A program made the translations under genes and the position numbers. The notes under the pieces are model-generated. The model was not told the DNA's origin, searched no databases, and worked only from the letters and a program-made list of their open reading frames with translations. Below are positions 12,264 to 24,842 of a stretch of 64,000 nt of DNA, piece after piece (the stretch's first letter is position 1; every line of letters starts with the position of its first letter). Origin of the DNA: Polyodon spathula. Taxonomy: Eukaryota > Chordata > Actinopteri > Acipenseriformes > Polyodontidae. The stretch spans positions 56,245,684 to 56,309,683 of the forward strand of contig NC_054538.1 of the NCBI RefSeq assembly GCF_017654505.1, in the 5' to 3' direction.

Positions 12264-13823
12264 ACCTGCAAGCATTCTTGTAAGATTATTGCATAATACA
12301 ACTTTGCAATAAAATAAACAATGTAAAGCAATTCTATAGCAAAGTCTATATCTATACAGTTAGTATGACTCTTCACAGATAAACCTTCAACCACCTTCAT
12401 AATAGGATCAGTTTAACTGCAGTAGCTGCAACATCCTAAAATAGTTCAAATACTGTGCTATTGTCCTGACAAATATACCAATTCTTAATTAACACAACTG
12501 TAAAAGTGTGAAGAGCTCGTATCTATCACATTTTTGCAGCCAGGTCATCTATTACAAAACACTGAGCTATGGCATGTGAAGTCTTTCGCCATCTTGTGGC
12601 AATAGAAATATTTCCAGGTCTGAAAATGTTACATCACAGAATCCCTAGAAGTAATTCTCTTTTCGCTTTAATCTATTCTCCCTATTTAAATATCAATTTG
12701 TTTTAAATTTCCTTCCTCCAATCAAAGTGAATGATATTTTCCAGGTGGCATGGCCTATTTATATCTATCTATGGTTCTATACAAAAAGAATTGCAGTACA
12801 GTTAAGAGCAAGATACAAAATACAATGACTTCAGTCCTAAAGAGCAAATAAAAAACACAATATGATTTGATATCGGGCAGTTCAAGAGCAGATAAGTGTT
12901 AGTTACATCAGGGTAGATACAAGTGCAAGTGAAATACTACAGATTAGGTTGAGTGCAGGATTAAATACAGTAAAGTAGGGAGCAGATAAGTGCAAGTTAA
13001 TGCATTTAAAGGTAGAGTGCTTTATTGTCCAGAAGGGAAGAGTTGTTGTTGAGTTCTACAGGTGTTGTCTGAAGAGGTGTGTCTTGAGGAGGTGCCGGAA
13101 GGTGGTCAGGGACTGGGCAGTCCTGACATCCATAGAAAGATCATTCCACCACTGTATAAAACAGGCAACTCTTTATTGCATAACCAATTTGTGTGTCCGC
13201 CATTAATGAGATCAAAAATACAATTTGAACCATATGTACAAAATGATATACAAGCTGCTGATTTTACATTTAAGTAATGAATGTAATCAAAAACCTGTAA
13301 ACTAGGCTGAAGACAAACTCATAAAATTTATGTATCATGACAGTCATTTTAACAAAGTTGATTTGTATTATTTTATCATTATATATAGCAAAAGCCGGCT
13401 CACTCTGGTTCTTTTCCCTTAAAACACCACTCCACACATAGGATTCAAAAGAAACCGCGCTGTTGGACACACACTTTAAATACAAAAATAAATTAAAATA
13501 AAACAAACAGCTCGCGCCTTTGGAGCTCTTACTATACACTTGAGGCAGGTCCCTGACTAGCTTGCAGGACGGCCAAGTCATTTACCAGCTAAATAAACAA
13601 AATAACCACTTACCTTTTAGGACTGCTCGGGAACAGAGCATGCCTTCTGCTCCCTTCTACTTACAAGTCCTGTGCAGAGGGACCTCAAGTCTTAAATACC
13701 CTGCACCCAGTTCTAATTTACAATGATCCCCCAGTGCGTGGGATAATTAGCAATGAAATAATTAAAGAAAAACGTGCATTCACACATGTTTTTGGCAGGG
13801 AGGATTTTAACCCCCTCCCTGCC

Positions 13824-13826
<3 letters not shown>
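12260..13826. other. Non-coding stretch with possible repeat fragments
   Basis: The segment about 13,060-13,160 (GGAGGTGCCGGAAGGTGGTC) is GC-rich compared with its surroundings and reads like a transposon fragment. The segment 13,390-13,820 resembles a minus-strand LTR, with no clear ends. Confidence 0.3.

Positions 13827-13896
<70 letters not shown>
13827..13896. repeat. (AT)n microsatellite
   Basis: About 70 bp of pure AT dinucleotides directly before the LTR at 13903. Confidence 0.9.
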
Positions 13897-13900
<4 letters not shown>

Positions 13901-13902
13901 TT

Positions 13903-15237
13903 TGTAAGGTCGCGGGGAGAGGGTTGGATTTTCCCTGATTAAAAAAAAATTTGTATATGCACGTTTTGTTTAAATTAATTCTATTGTTTAATTGCACTTA
14001 TTGTTTGTTTATTTTTGAATTATCACCCGCACCTGGTCATTATTGCAAATTAGTGCCAGGTGCGGTGTTTTAAAAGGGGTGGCTACAGAGTGAAGAGTCC
14101 AGTTGTATGTACAATCATAAAAGAAGGTAGTGTCAAACCTTGTGTGTTGATTTGTGTTTTGTTCTCGGATGGGAAAGCAGCTTAGCTGCACCATGTTAGT
14201 TAGGGCAAGTCTTTTGTTTAGTTAGTGCTCCAAGGGAGCTAGGTGTTTTGTTTTTGCTTCTGTTTATTTATTTTAGTTTTATTTAAAAAACATAGCACAA
14301 CCACGTTACAAAAAATCATGTCATTGTGTCCTGGGTCTGTTTTTAGAGGGCAGTCTGTTTTACATTTGGTGGCAGTGTGTGTGGGCCCCCATAAAGACCC
14401 AGAGAGAGAGAATGGACAGTTTAAAAGAATTGATCGCTCAGATCAATAAGAACACTGCTGCTCAGAAGGTGGAGAATGAGAGGCAAAAACGGGAGCTGGG
14501 GTTGCCCCCATTGGAAATAAAGGAGCGGGAGCCGACAGAGCTGGAGCTGCTGCTCCAGAGGTGAGAGCAGGCAGGAGCAGCCCCGACCCCCCTGCATGCC
14601 AGTCCGGCGTTGCCGAGGGAGGTCCCTTGTCCCGGTAGCGTGGACACCGGGCCGAAATGCCCAGACCTCCCTCTGCTTGACCTGGCTCCCAGGTCGCAGC
14701 ACAGCCAGGCACCTTGCTCCACTCCCCCTTGAATGCCAGATGCCTCTGTGCAAGAGGCAGACATCACTAGCATTCCCCCTGGTGATTGCTCCACTCCCCT
14801 TGCCTAGTGCTACTCTCCACCTGGGATCCCAGGTGAAGTCGCTGTGCAGGTCCACAGTTGCACGCCTCTGCCTGCCAGTCCTGGCTCCCAGTCACCGGCC
14901 TGCGTTGTGGTCGCCCTGGACAAGCCGTCCGTGTCCCTCCTCACTGGTCCTAGGTCCCTCCTTGGAAACATCGGAGGGACCAACCCACCCTTAAGCCTGC
15001 CCGTGGAAGAGGGCAAAAATTGACATTTGTGAACTTGAGAGTGGGTGGTTGTGTTTTAGGGGTGGAGTGGCCGTTGAATGGCCAGTGTCTTGTAAAGTGG
15101 GAGGGTGTGTAAGGTCGCAGGGAGAGGGTCGGATTTTCCATGCTTAAAAGAAACATCTGCATATGCAAGTTTTGTTTAATTTAATTCTATTATTTAATTG
15201 TATTATTTATCACCCGCACCTGATAAGTATTGCAAAC
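13903..15237 (+). mobile_element. Short non-autonomous LTR retrotransposon with two LTR copies
   Basis: Direct repeats start TGTAAGGTCGC at 13903 and 15108. The 5' copy ends near 14364 (TTTTACA) and is followed by TTTGGTGGCAG, a primer-binding-type start. The 3' copy is preceded by a polypurine tract (AAAGTGGGAGGG) and is truncated after about 130 bp. The internal ~740 bp encodes only a charged gag-like segment (about 14,412-14,564: MDSLKELIAQINKNTAAQKV and on) and a proline-rich remainder with stops. No pol. Confidence 0.65.
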
Positions 15238-15839
15238 CTAGGTAGTAAAGAGAGACCTGGGTAACATCCAGGGGTGACAAGAGGGGAGGGGGCAGCTGAT
15301 GCCATCCCAAAGTTTACCTTAGTCCCCCCTGTAGCCCCACCACCATAAAATTAAAAGGGTTATCTCAAATTTCTGAATTATCGATGTGACTTAGTTTTGC
15401 AAGACTTTTCAGAGACTCTGTGTGGGTTTCAACAATTTAAAACCATTCCAGGTATGGTCTTCAACAAGGCGACTTTAATCGGGGACCAACAATACAGGAC
15501 AGACATTCATCATAAACTCAGGACTGGATACTTGCTGTGTGAGCACCAATAAGAAGCTACTTGCTTCCGGGCTGAAGGGGGGCTGTGTTGCTACTAAACA
15601 TTCCCTCCAGGAAATGCTAACCCACAAACACTTGTGTTGATTCCATTTCAGTACGTTCAAAACTTCTTACTAGTTTCTATTTAAATCAATGTTATTTTAA
15701 AGTTTCTAATTATTTCAACTTGTACCCCTTGCTTAAACATTTAAATATAACCTATTATTATAAATGTTACAGTTGTTTGTCCACTTTGTGACTGCTTATT
15801 TTATACAGTGTGTGAACAGGATGTGAGTGATGTGGTAAA
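15238..15839. other. Non-coding stretch
   Basis: No gene seen. Contains CTGGGTAACATCCAGG-type sequence and a segment rich in T-ending trinucleotides; probably further LTR debris. Confidence 0.35.
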
Positions 15840-17470
15840 ACAATGCAATGTCCAGACAGCATTCTCCCAAAAGTTCCGTGTTTATTTTAAATCAGCAAAT
15901 AATAATAATAATAATCCACCCCTTTACCAGCAATGGTATCTGGGGGAACACAGCAGGTTACAGTCCTGTTCTAAACAAAAAGAAAACACTTCTAAACCAC
16001 AGTCCTCCATCCACAAAAATGTGTACATTTCCTTTGGGAATAACGATGACTGCTGGTGCTGTGCTGTGAGGGACATGCTCCGGGTTTGGTGCTGGCCCTG
16101 TGGCTGCAGCTCCTGCCTCTTAATTCTCCTCTACAAAACACAACAATAACAAAACACAAGCTCTGGCTGTATTAAGCTTTCAGAGCAAGGACGAGTACTG
16201 ACGTAGCTGCTTTCCCCTTTGTACCCCAAAACTTCTCCCCGCAATCAACCCGTCGCCATGGTTTCTCCAACAGAGGGCCGCCCTGCAGCAGATTGCAATG
16301 GAGTCCTTCCAGGTATGTGCAACTACCCCGCTCCCCCTAATATGGTCACCTTCCGGTTTCAGCCTACTGTCAAGGCTGCCCACCTAGGAGGAAGCATACC
16401 ACCAACCTTACACAGCGCCCTTTCTGGTAAGGAGGGAGATTTACAGTTTGAATTCTTCCTCTCTCTCTCACACATCTCACCCCTCAGAGTGATGCCGAAG
16501 GAACACTCGGCCAACTGTAAGTTCCCCAATGGATACCCCCTCCCTTGAAAAAAAAACAGCACAATGTTTCTCAGTGTAGTGTGAAGGGTTGCAGTGCCAG
16601 ATACCACCAAGTTATCCTGGCATTATTGTCCTTCATTGTGTGTAACCACCTTAAAGGAGCATGATCCATGACAAGAGTAAAAGAATGCCCCAGCAAGTAA
16701 TAGCGAAGGGCAGAGTGGCCCATTTGATGGCCAAACACTCAATGAGAAGTTAATCTCCCCTGGAGCCATTTTCTTGCTCATATAAATAATTTGTATTCTA
16801 CCCCATCCTCTTCTTGGGACAGGACCGCCCCCAGACCAACCTAGGAGGCATCGGTCTGGGGGATGAACTCCTTACTGAAATCTGGTAAAATAAGCACTGG
16901 GGCTTGGCAGTCTCCTTTTAATCGTATCAAAGGCCTCCTGACACTCTACTGTCCATTTAACTATTTTTGCAGCTGTCTTTTTGGTGAGCTCTACAAAGGG
17001 GTTAACTATGGTGGTATGCTCGGGGATTAAGCGGTGATAGTAGCCTGCTAACCCCAATAGCAATCTCACAAGCAGCTTGGTTCTCGGGATCGACATCTCC
17101 ATCTGGACTTCAGAGGTGATCAGCTTGACCCGGCCATTACCCATAATGAAGCCAAGATATTGGGTTTCCTGTTTGCCAAATACAAACTTGCCCAGATTAG
17201 CTGTCAGCCCCGCTTCCTCAATGACGGCTGAAAGTCTAATAATATGCCCTCTCCAGGTAGATCTGACTGCTGATGGAGTGTTAGGACCAGCTCGCAGTTT
17301 TCTCTTGTGAATACTCTGGGTAGTTGGAATTTGCCAGTATCTATTCGTCAGATCCAAAGTCCAAATTAACTGCGCTCCTCCCAGTCGGTCGAGGAGCTCA
17401 TCCATCCGAGGCATGGGATATGCATCAAATTTGGAGATGGCATTAACCTTTCTGAAATCCCGCCTCAATA
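15840..17470 (-). mobile_element. Minus-strand Ty3/Gypsy relic: reverse transcriptase with internal deletion, RNase H remnant, LTR-like 3' part
   Basis: The frame at 17468-16872 (198 codons) begins RRDFRKVNAISKFDAYPMPR and ends KIVKWTVECQEAFDTIKRRL, clear Gypsy reverse transcriptase and connection. The region expected to hold the catalytic Tyr-x-Asp-Asp is absent: the frame passes from QIPTTQSIHKRKL straight into RLSAVIEEAGLTANLGKFVF. Stop-interrupted RNase H-like pieces follow to about 16,560, and 15,840-16,550 looks like a minus-strand LTR. Not functional. Confidence 0.75.
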
Positions 17471-17605
17471 AAACTTTCGTGGAACCACCAGTCCACTCAC
17501 AAACGAAACTTTACGTGATGGTACCCATTAATAATATATATATATATATTATATATATAGAGTATATATTATAGAAATATATATATATATATATATATTA
17601 TCGAA

Positions 17606-17760
17606 GTATTATTTCTTTCCATATAATAGTATGTGCTGTTAAAATGTTTTGCTTATTTGCAATTTATTCATATAATTATCAATGAATTAATTTATTTAAT
17701 TTTTATTAGAATTGATTCAAAATGGGTTCTGATGCCACCTTCAATGTGCAAATCAATCTT
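17606..17760 (+). repeat. Direct repeat, copy 1 (partner at 20192-20395)
   Basis: Shares TGTTTTGCTTATTTGC, TTATTCATATAATTATCAAT and AAAATGGGTTCTGATGCCAC with the later copy, which carries about 50 bp extra in the middle. Confidence 0.75.
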
Positions 17761-19525
17761 TCTTTTCTACTTTCACCTGAAGAAGAGACCTTTGAGGTCT
17801 TGAAAGCTTGTGATTAATTATTGTTCAGTTAGTCCAATAAAAGATATCACCACTCTTTTTCTTTGTCTAATAATGTAGTTTGAAACACCCAACTCTTATT
17901 ATTTTAGTAGACCAGAATAATAAAGTTGTATTAATTTTTGTGCAAACAAAAACATTAATGGGGGAGCCGACTTGCTTCTTCATCTTCTTTAGATATTCAT
18001 TTGATGCTTGTCAACAGCTCTTTTCTCTTTTACTTGAAACTTGATGGGTCAACCCGGGTCTGAGGGAGAGGCTGAAAAACTTTGAGCTGAGCTTTGAAGA
18101 TGTCCTCCATGAGCAACCCAAGTTGTGTTTGTTTTTTGTTTTTTGTTTTTTTGTTTTTGATCATGTTGTAACGTCGTACACTTTGATGCTCAATGACCTG
18201 TGTTATCAATTTACATAAATATTTAGAGTTTCCCCAGAAATTCACTTCAGCCAGCTGTTATTTTGCTTGTTTTTATCCCTTTAATGTGTGTTGCTGAATA
18301 TTAACTTTTCTCTCCACTTTTGTGATCTATTTACTGTAAATACAATTTGTTTCGGGAAACAGGAATTAACTGTTCTTTAGGTTTTTGGAGATTGTGGACA
18401 GTTTGACTATGTTTTGCCTGTTTAGTGTATATCATTTTAGATTAGTTTACCACTCACGTGCTGACCTTAAAGATCTTACTTTGACAGTGAGAACCTTTTT
18501 CAGAAGCCAACTTTGTTTAGACACTCACTGTGTGACTGCTTGAGAGAGACAGATTTTTTTTTGTACATCATACTTCCTATGATTTTATTCCAAGTAATTG
18601 GGGAAAGTCTTTCCTTTTCCCAAAGAATCTTCCTTTGTGAAGCACACCCTCAAATAAAAAGGACTTCCTGTACTCCATGACTACTTCCTGAAGCTCAACT
18701 CTGACCCCAGCTGTGGCCTGATCTCATATGCCACACGAAAATGGCATTTCATTCATCAAGCCAGGGCTTGGCCAATATGATATGAGTAGTGCCCCTAACA
18801 AGCCAGGGAGGGCATAGTGGTTAGGATTATTGTACTGATTAATTTAAGGTTTAATTGAAATAACTAGATTATTTGGTTAGTTGCCAATTAATAGGTTTAA
18901 ACATGTGTACCAATTTAGAACAATTACACTTCAAATAATTCAATACAGGTGATGTTGTGATCAAGGAGTAGGTAAACTAAGTGGAGGAAATAAGACAATA
19001 GAAACAAAATATTTTAACAAAATAAACATAGCTAAAATAATCAAAACAAATACATGGTCAAACAGGGGTCCTAACAATGAAGTTTTGGGTATGCATCAGA
19101 GATTAATGGATAAATATCTGAAGAGTCAGAAGTACAGCTTGAAGAAACTAGCAGGCCATACTTTTAATCACAATTAGAGGTAGTGTAGCCATGATTATAA
19201 ATACAAAATCGATATGTTAATTGGAAGCATCACTTAGGCTACCTACACACACAGGCTAAATACGTTTGTGAGTTCACCAATTGCTCTTAATATGGTTTGT
19301 ATACACACACACTTCGGTTACAAAGGACAGCGACAACCGCGCTAGTTAATCCTTTTCAGAGCAAGTATCGAGTGCGGTTATTAATTTAGTTCGGTTAGTT
19401 AATGCGCACTAATTGTGTGTGTGAGTATTACAGCCGCACTAACAACAATTTGGTGCTCAGTGGATTTCTGCGCAACTAATGATGTCATTGTTTATCAGAC
19501 ATTTCCGTGTGATAAACATGGCTAA

Positions 19526-19603
<78 letters not shown>

Positions 19604-19930
19604 TGCCTGATGAGCCAAGTTAATTTTGTAATACTGATGAATAGGAAATTCATAACAATTGTAAATAGCGAATACATATAATACACTTTTTTTTTTTTTT
19701 TTACTTAATCAAAGTACAGTTGTATAATATTGTTGTAAGAAAAGAACATTGTATTTTTGGTTTTACAACTTAAATAAAACTATACGTGACCATTTGTATC
19801 CTTAAATGCCACGCAACCTCTGTGTGTTTTGGCACTCCGGGAAATGTCTCAGTAAAGCCGGCATAAATGACAAAGACTCATATACAACTCCTTCCCACCA
19901 GCCTTCTGGTTGGAAGATCACCCAAATTGC
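17761..19930. other. Non-coding stretch with retroelement tail and AT microsatellite
   Basis: The segment 17,777-17,850 (CTGAAGAAGAGACCTTTGAG, then CCAATAAAAGATATCACC) resembles the 3' end of a retroelement common in fish. A TAGTGGTTAGG fragment at about 18,815 may be SINE debris. (AT)n occupies 19,529-19,602. Confidence 0.35.
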
Positions 19931-20180
19931 TGCCAAAGGTGCTTCCACCAAGTATTAACTCAGGGGAGTGGAGACTTATCCAATTATGATCTTTCCGGTT
20001 TGTATTTTTAATATATAGTTGTTGTTTTTTTTTTTCTCAATAAAAACGTTTTTTTCCCCTTAACAGTGCTGAGTATGTGTGTAGATAAGTGGGGGAAAAA
20101 AATCCTCATTTAAATGCATGAAACTCTAAAGCACTGACACAACAAAATGTGAATAAAGTTCAAGGGGGTGTAGACTATAT
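19931..20180 (+). mobile_element. 3' end of a Tc1-type transposon, same family as 37037-38752
   Basis: GGTGCTTCCACCAAGTATTAACTCAGGGG followed by the GTGGAGAC and AAAACGTTTTTTTCCCCTTAA segments matches, with differences, the transposase C-terminus and 3' flank of the Tc1 element in ERO1B intron 5. Confidence 0.7.
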
Positions 20181-20191
20181 TATTAATAGTA

Positions 20192-20395
20192 TTTATTTCC
20201 ATATATTAGTATGTGCGGTAGAATGTTTTGCTTATTTGCATTTTATTCATATAATTATCAATTAATGAATATATCTATTTTTGTTAATGTCATTGTTTTT
20301 TGTGTGGCCACACATCCTGTTTTCTTTCCTTCCGGTATTAGAAATGTAGTGATTGAAAATGGGTTCTGATGCCACCTTTGAGTGTACAAATGCAG
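20192..20395 (+). repeat. Direct repeat, copy 2 (partner at 17606-17760)
   Basis: As for copy 1. This copy lies about 0.5 kb upstream of exon 1a and so could be part of its 5' region. Confidence 0.75.
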
Positions 20396-20909
20396 TGGAA
20401 CCGCAACTCGTTTTTCCACCGATACCGAATGTCTCGTCTGTGTTTTGGCAGTCCAGGAAAGAAGGGCCGTCCCGACATTTACACATAGAAAAAAAAAAAA
20501 AAATTCTGCACAGTTTCCAAATGTTGGCAAGTATGTTACTGTACTTTATAAAACGTATTTCAAAAAAACTATTCTTCCTTTCACCTCCAGGGGCAGTAGT
20601 ACTGTTTATTCTTCAACACTGGCTGATCACTCTACTCTCGGGGTTACAGCACATCACTCTGCTGTGAGCTGATTAAACAATATATCACGTTTGATTATTC
20701 TTTGTTAGGAAAATTAGTAGCAGGGTGGTAGTATTTCTAACGTTATTTCTGATTGAAACTCGACGTGTTGTCTAAGTATTCTTTTAATTATTAATGGTTT
20801 CGTATCATTTCTGCTCGCTGTAGTTTCCAGTGGCTCTACGTTTGTTTATGGTTTCGATTGTGAATGCTACGAGAAAGCCTTCTGTTGTTGTTTTACTTTC
20901 TGATCCGTG

Positions 20910-21068
20910 ATGATAAATATTACATTACGGTGTAGAGGGCTGGCTCTTGTTGTGTTCTTGCTGGGTAGTGATTTTGTTTTGGGATGGTTGAACAACATTA
21001 AATCCGGCAGCACACAGCAAAGCCAACGGTCTATAACCTCCAGTTCAGATCAGAGTTGCTTCTGTCAC
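20910..21068 (+). CDS. ERO1B: ERO1B alternative (distal) first coding exon 1a with CFC motif
   Basis: An ATG at 20910 opens 53 codons ending ...QSCFCH, followed at once by a consensus donor (CAC|GTAAGTAT) in phase 0, the same phase as exon 1b. The N-terminus is a plausible signal peptide: basic MINITLRCRG, then a hydrophobic core LALVVFLLGSDFVLG. Human ERO1A ends its first exon region with a Cys-x-Cys just before its LDDCTC motif, and those cysteines pair with the two of the next segment. This exon has the same arrangement (C50, C52), and exon 2 supplies C61 and C63 in this isoform. Joined to exon 2 it would give a 486-residue protein. No in-frame stop intervenes. A GTG just upstream at 20907 is not a likely start. 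There is no transcript evidence, so use as an exon is inferred from coding potential, splice signal, phase and motif together. Confidence 0.72.
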
Positions 21069-21733
21069 GTAAGTATATTTATGCCATTTCCTTTTAAACA
21101 CAAGTTTGACATTTATTTGTTACAGTGTTATTGTAATTGAGCATTCAACTTTTCCCAATAATTCCTTGTTATAATGTAAATAATACTGAGTATTTAACTC
21201 TTCTAGCAATTTCCTCTGGCACATTATGTTGACGTCATCAATGCATCTCCTTAAAGTGACAGTGTCTGTTTTTGCTGCTATAGCAAGGCTTTCCGCAAAA
21301 CAGTTTTTTTTAAATTTGAATCTTTAGTTTTTTCTTACAAAATAAGAATATTTTACACAGTGTTAGTTAATGTTTGTTGAACACATATTATTTTTTTATA
21401 AAGACGTAAAAACGGTAAGCCATTTTAAATATAAAAATATTCATGTGGTATGGCTCACCCAAAATGTGGTTGTCGGTAAAAATAGTAAAGTACATGCATT
21501 AAATAAAATCGGAATTTTTTGCATTATATATATATATATATTAATGTCAGTCTACACACTGTGTCCTATATTATTTGCACAAAAAGCTGACTTGCTGTTC
21601 TGGCACTGCACTAAACAGATTCTTGTACTGTAAATCTTTACTGCTGCTATATCCTCACGTTCATTCCCTGGCATATATTATACAATGCCCTGCCATATTC
21701 AAATGAGCAGTGTTGAAACAGAGCTGACATTTA

Positions 21734-22790
21734 TTACACCGAACTGTGACGCAACATAACCACAAAGCTGAGCAAAAACAAATCTGGTAACTTGGCATTT
21801 TGGGCCTGAACCCATGCAAGCATGGAATCGGTGAGATTCTCTATACACTGGTCCAGATTTTGCCACAGTTCGATAAGTTTTGACCGCAGTTCTTTCACGT
21901 TGGCAGGTAGTGGTTTTTCATAATTGTTTATCAAGCTGTTCCCAGACATGTTCAGCAGGGTTCATGTTGGGACTGAGGAGTCCAGGAATGAAGTTGCAGC
22001 CCATGTTGTCTCTTTCAGGTAGTGGTGATTCTGGACATTCAGTATGTGGTGCTGTCTTCCTGCAGCTGGTGCAATGTAAACTGCAAAACCCCTTTTCTGC
22101 GGTACAATGGAATGAGATGGTTCTGAAGGGTAGCAATATAACGTGACGAATTGAGACATCTTTGCACTGAACCAAATCGCACTCCAGACCATGACATTGC
22201 AGCTACAGTGTTTTACTGTTGCTTTTAAGCAATCGTTCTGCAAATTAATCTCCAGGCCTCCTCTATACCCAAATGCGCCTATTTGAATGGAGTTGTTGGA
22301 ACTGGAATCCATCTGAGATCAGAACAGTCCTCCAAAACTGTAGAGGTCTGTCTGACATCTACCAGGCCCAGTGCTTTCTGTGCTGTACGTTGGCATGAGT
22401 GAGCATGGGTTTCTGTCAGGCCACTCGCCCGCTGCCCATGCTATCAGTCCCCATTATGCTTTATGTTGGTCATGGAGCTAGCAATGTTCACAAGGCTTTA
22501 TCAGAATGGACCTGGCAAACAAGTGCCCGTTGTGCACAGTTTGTGCCGGTCGATGGGCAGCGGTCACAATCTCCTGACGATACGTCACAATAATGTTATG
22601 CAAACGCCCATTTGACAGTCCAAGGTCTTTGGCAATCTGCCTCGCCTTTTACCAACAGTCAGAATGCCCAGTTACATGACCTTGTGAAAAAGGTGCCGTG
22701 TCACATGCACCTACTCTCTCAGGCATATTGTATACTCCTTCAGAGCGCCACAGTGCAGACGGCTGATATTTATACCACAGGTGTGGGTAT
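21734..22790 (-). mobile_element. Degraded Tc1-type transposase relic
   Basis: The minus strand carries, in shifting frames, SCNVMVWSAIWFSAKM, then LLSPNMNPAEHVWEQLDKQL, matching the catalytic core and the acidic third-residue motif of Tc1 transposase. Many frameshifts and stops. Confidence 0.7.
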
Positions 22791-24777
22791 TTCAGATGAT
22801 GCCACTATTTTTGGGAGTGCTGATTTTAATATTACAGGGCACTGGATGATAAAAACATATACTGTATAATTTCAGACAGCTGTTTTTTTGTCAATACATA
22901 TTTAGATTTGTGTCTTAGATACAAGTATGCAAACCGTTGAGGCATTAATTTGCAAATCACACTAAACTGGGGGAGTTACGTTAAGATATACTTGCTACAT
23001 GTATTTGGCTTTATATATATATATTCACACACAAGTACAAATTGAATGGACCTCATGTCCATTTATGGTATGTGGACAGGTTAAAACGTAAATGTCTTTA
23101 GCATAGAATGAAACACAGGTACTGCAAGTATTTTACAGACGATGTACAGATAGTAGAATGACGTGGAAGCTGAGTAAGAGTAGTTAGTGCATGGAACAGT
23201 TAAGTGGTAGCCATCAAAATCCAATCATCATATTCAATTCGATTGGGCTGCAAGGGACAACCTTCAGTGGAATAGACATATAACTTATGAATGCGTAATT
23301 GTGTACAAAAATGAAGCCACAGTGCTGATGGCTGAATTATCGTTCCTTTGTGCACAATGCTGTTACTGCTCTCCAAGGCCACTGAGGAATAGCATGTTCT
23401 TAATGTACGAATGCACAACATGAAGAAGGTATTGTAAGGAACCTGACATTTGAGGGCAAGTTTAAGTCTCTGTTACATATACACAGTATTCAACAATCAT
23501 TTATTCTGTCAATTCAAGTAAATTGTTATTTGCAGCATATTGTCATTATTAACATGTTTTGCAGCTTTAGTCAGATTTTTGTAGGGTATGTATTTTTATT
23601 GGAGCTTCCTGAAGCAATGATTTTTTTTGTTAGTTTTCGGCAATATTACATTGATGATAATAATGATACTAACAAAATGGCATATTTTTTCTATCAATTA
23701 ATAACCTCATTTTATCCAAAGATAGACACAAACCCCTGCTCAGTTGTGCGTAAGATCAGCCTTGCACAGAGCAATTCAGAGACATGTTTCAATTAACCTT
23801 AAAGCTTGAGGATTGCACTGAGGGAAATACATTCATGCCATTAATGAAATAAATTTGGAACACTGCTTTTTTTATTTTTTTTTATTTTAACACATAATAT
23901 ACATAATCAAACATATTCTGATCTAACCCTGTGGATTGTACACTTTATTATAACCTAGCTGCATTATAAAACAAAACAAAAATTAAACAGTGGGATTTGG
24001 GTGTTATTTTTTTCACTGAACATTGAACTACTGAAACTTGTACAGAACAACAATAGTGTTTCGGTATAAAAGATCGAGTCTTCATACTTAGTCTTCAGCT
24101 GCGTATCTATACAACACATTGCCAGATGTGACTGATCTTCTTGCATTGCATTTTTGTATAATTCTGACAAACTGTTTCAAATACAAATTGTTAACCTACA
24201 CATTAATGTGGTCTGGGCTTATGAGGGCCCTCCTACGTGTGTACAGTGGTTTTCTGTTATTAGGCGGAGATGGGATTGTGTTTACTAATGTACTGAAATG
24301 AATTAATAGTTTAGAGATGAGTTCCATAATAGAGTAATTACTTTTTTTTTTTTTTTTTTTTTTAAAGGATCTTAATCATACGTGGTGGTTTTGAGTTGTT
24401 TAAAACAACGGTTTTCTTTTTTGTTATTGAATTAAACGGTAATAAAATGTGTGTAATTGTGTTTGTTTTAGATATATTTTGTTATATTTCTAACCAGGGC
24501 TCTGTTTTTTCCAGGCCTCTCTGTAAGTAGATTCCTTGTAATGTTAAGTAATTTCGGTAGTGATTACGATGTCATTGTTTATTTACAACAATATCACTGT
24601 TCTTTAGTTAGGTTTTAGCTGCCTCTTTTGGTCATAGTACCGTGTCAAATTTGCGACTTTTTTGGGGGAAGGGGCTATATTTATTGTTTTTTCAATGAAA
24701 TACAAAACGATTTTGGTCTCCAACTTTAACTGTTCATGTTGAAAGTTTGGGCACAGACCACTTGTGATTTTAGACCG

Positions 24778-24796
24778 CGTGGTTTACTCTGATTGG
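24778..24796 (-). promoter_or_regulatory. Perfect ER stress response element (ERSE-I) upstream of ERO1B exon 1b
   Basis: The minus strand reads CCAATCAGAGTAAACCACG, that is CCAAT, exactly nine bases, then CCACG. This is the consensus ERSE bound by NF-Y plus ATF6 or XBP1. It lies about 370 bp upstream of the proximal ATG. ERO1B is a known unfolded-protein-response target, so position and identity agree. No such element was seen just upstream of exon 1a. Confidence 0.85.
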
Positions 24797-24825
24797 GTCC
24801 CTCGAGAGCCTCTATACAGTAGCCT

Positions 24826-24842
24826 CTGGAATTTGTAGTCCC
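24826..24842 (-). promoter_or_regulatory. Weak ZNF143/Staf-like site in the exon 1b promoter
   Basis: The minus strand carries ACTACAAATTCC, a partial match to the Staf/ZNF143 site (ACTACAATTCCCAG type), 30 bp downstream of the ERSE. The 3' half of the motif is degenerate, so this is only a candidate. Confidence 0.3.

Noticed and set aside
14421..15016. Several open frames on both strands
   Set aside because: They are shadows in a GC-rich LTR-element interior; only the short gag-like piece looks genuine.
20353..20672. Two overlapping open frames just upstream of exon 1a
   Set aside because: Low-complexity lysine run, no family similarity, no splice logic; one copy overlaps the dispersed direct repeat.
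20692..20909. An ER stress element for exon 1a
   Set aside because: GATTGAAACTCGACGTG has the ingredients but neither the CCAAT nor the spacing; no acceptable ERSE or UPRE found.
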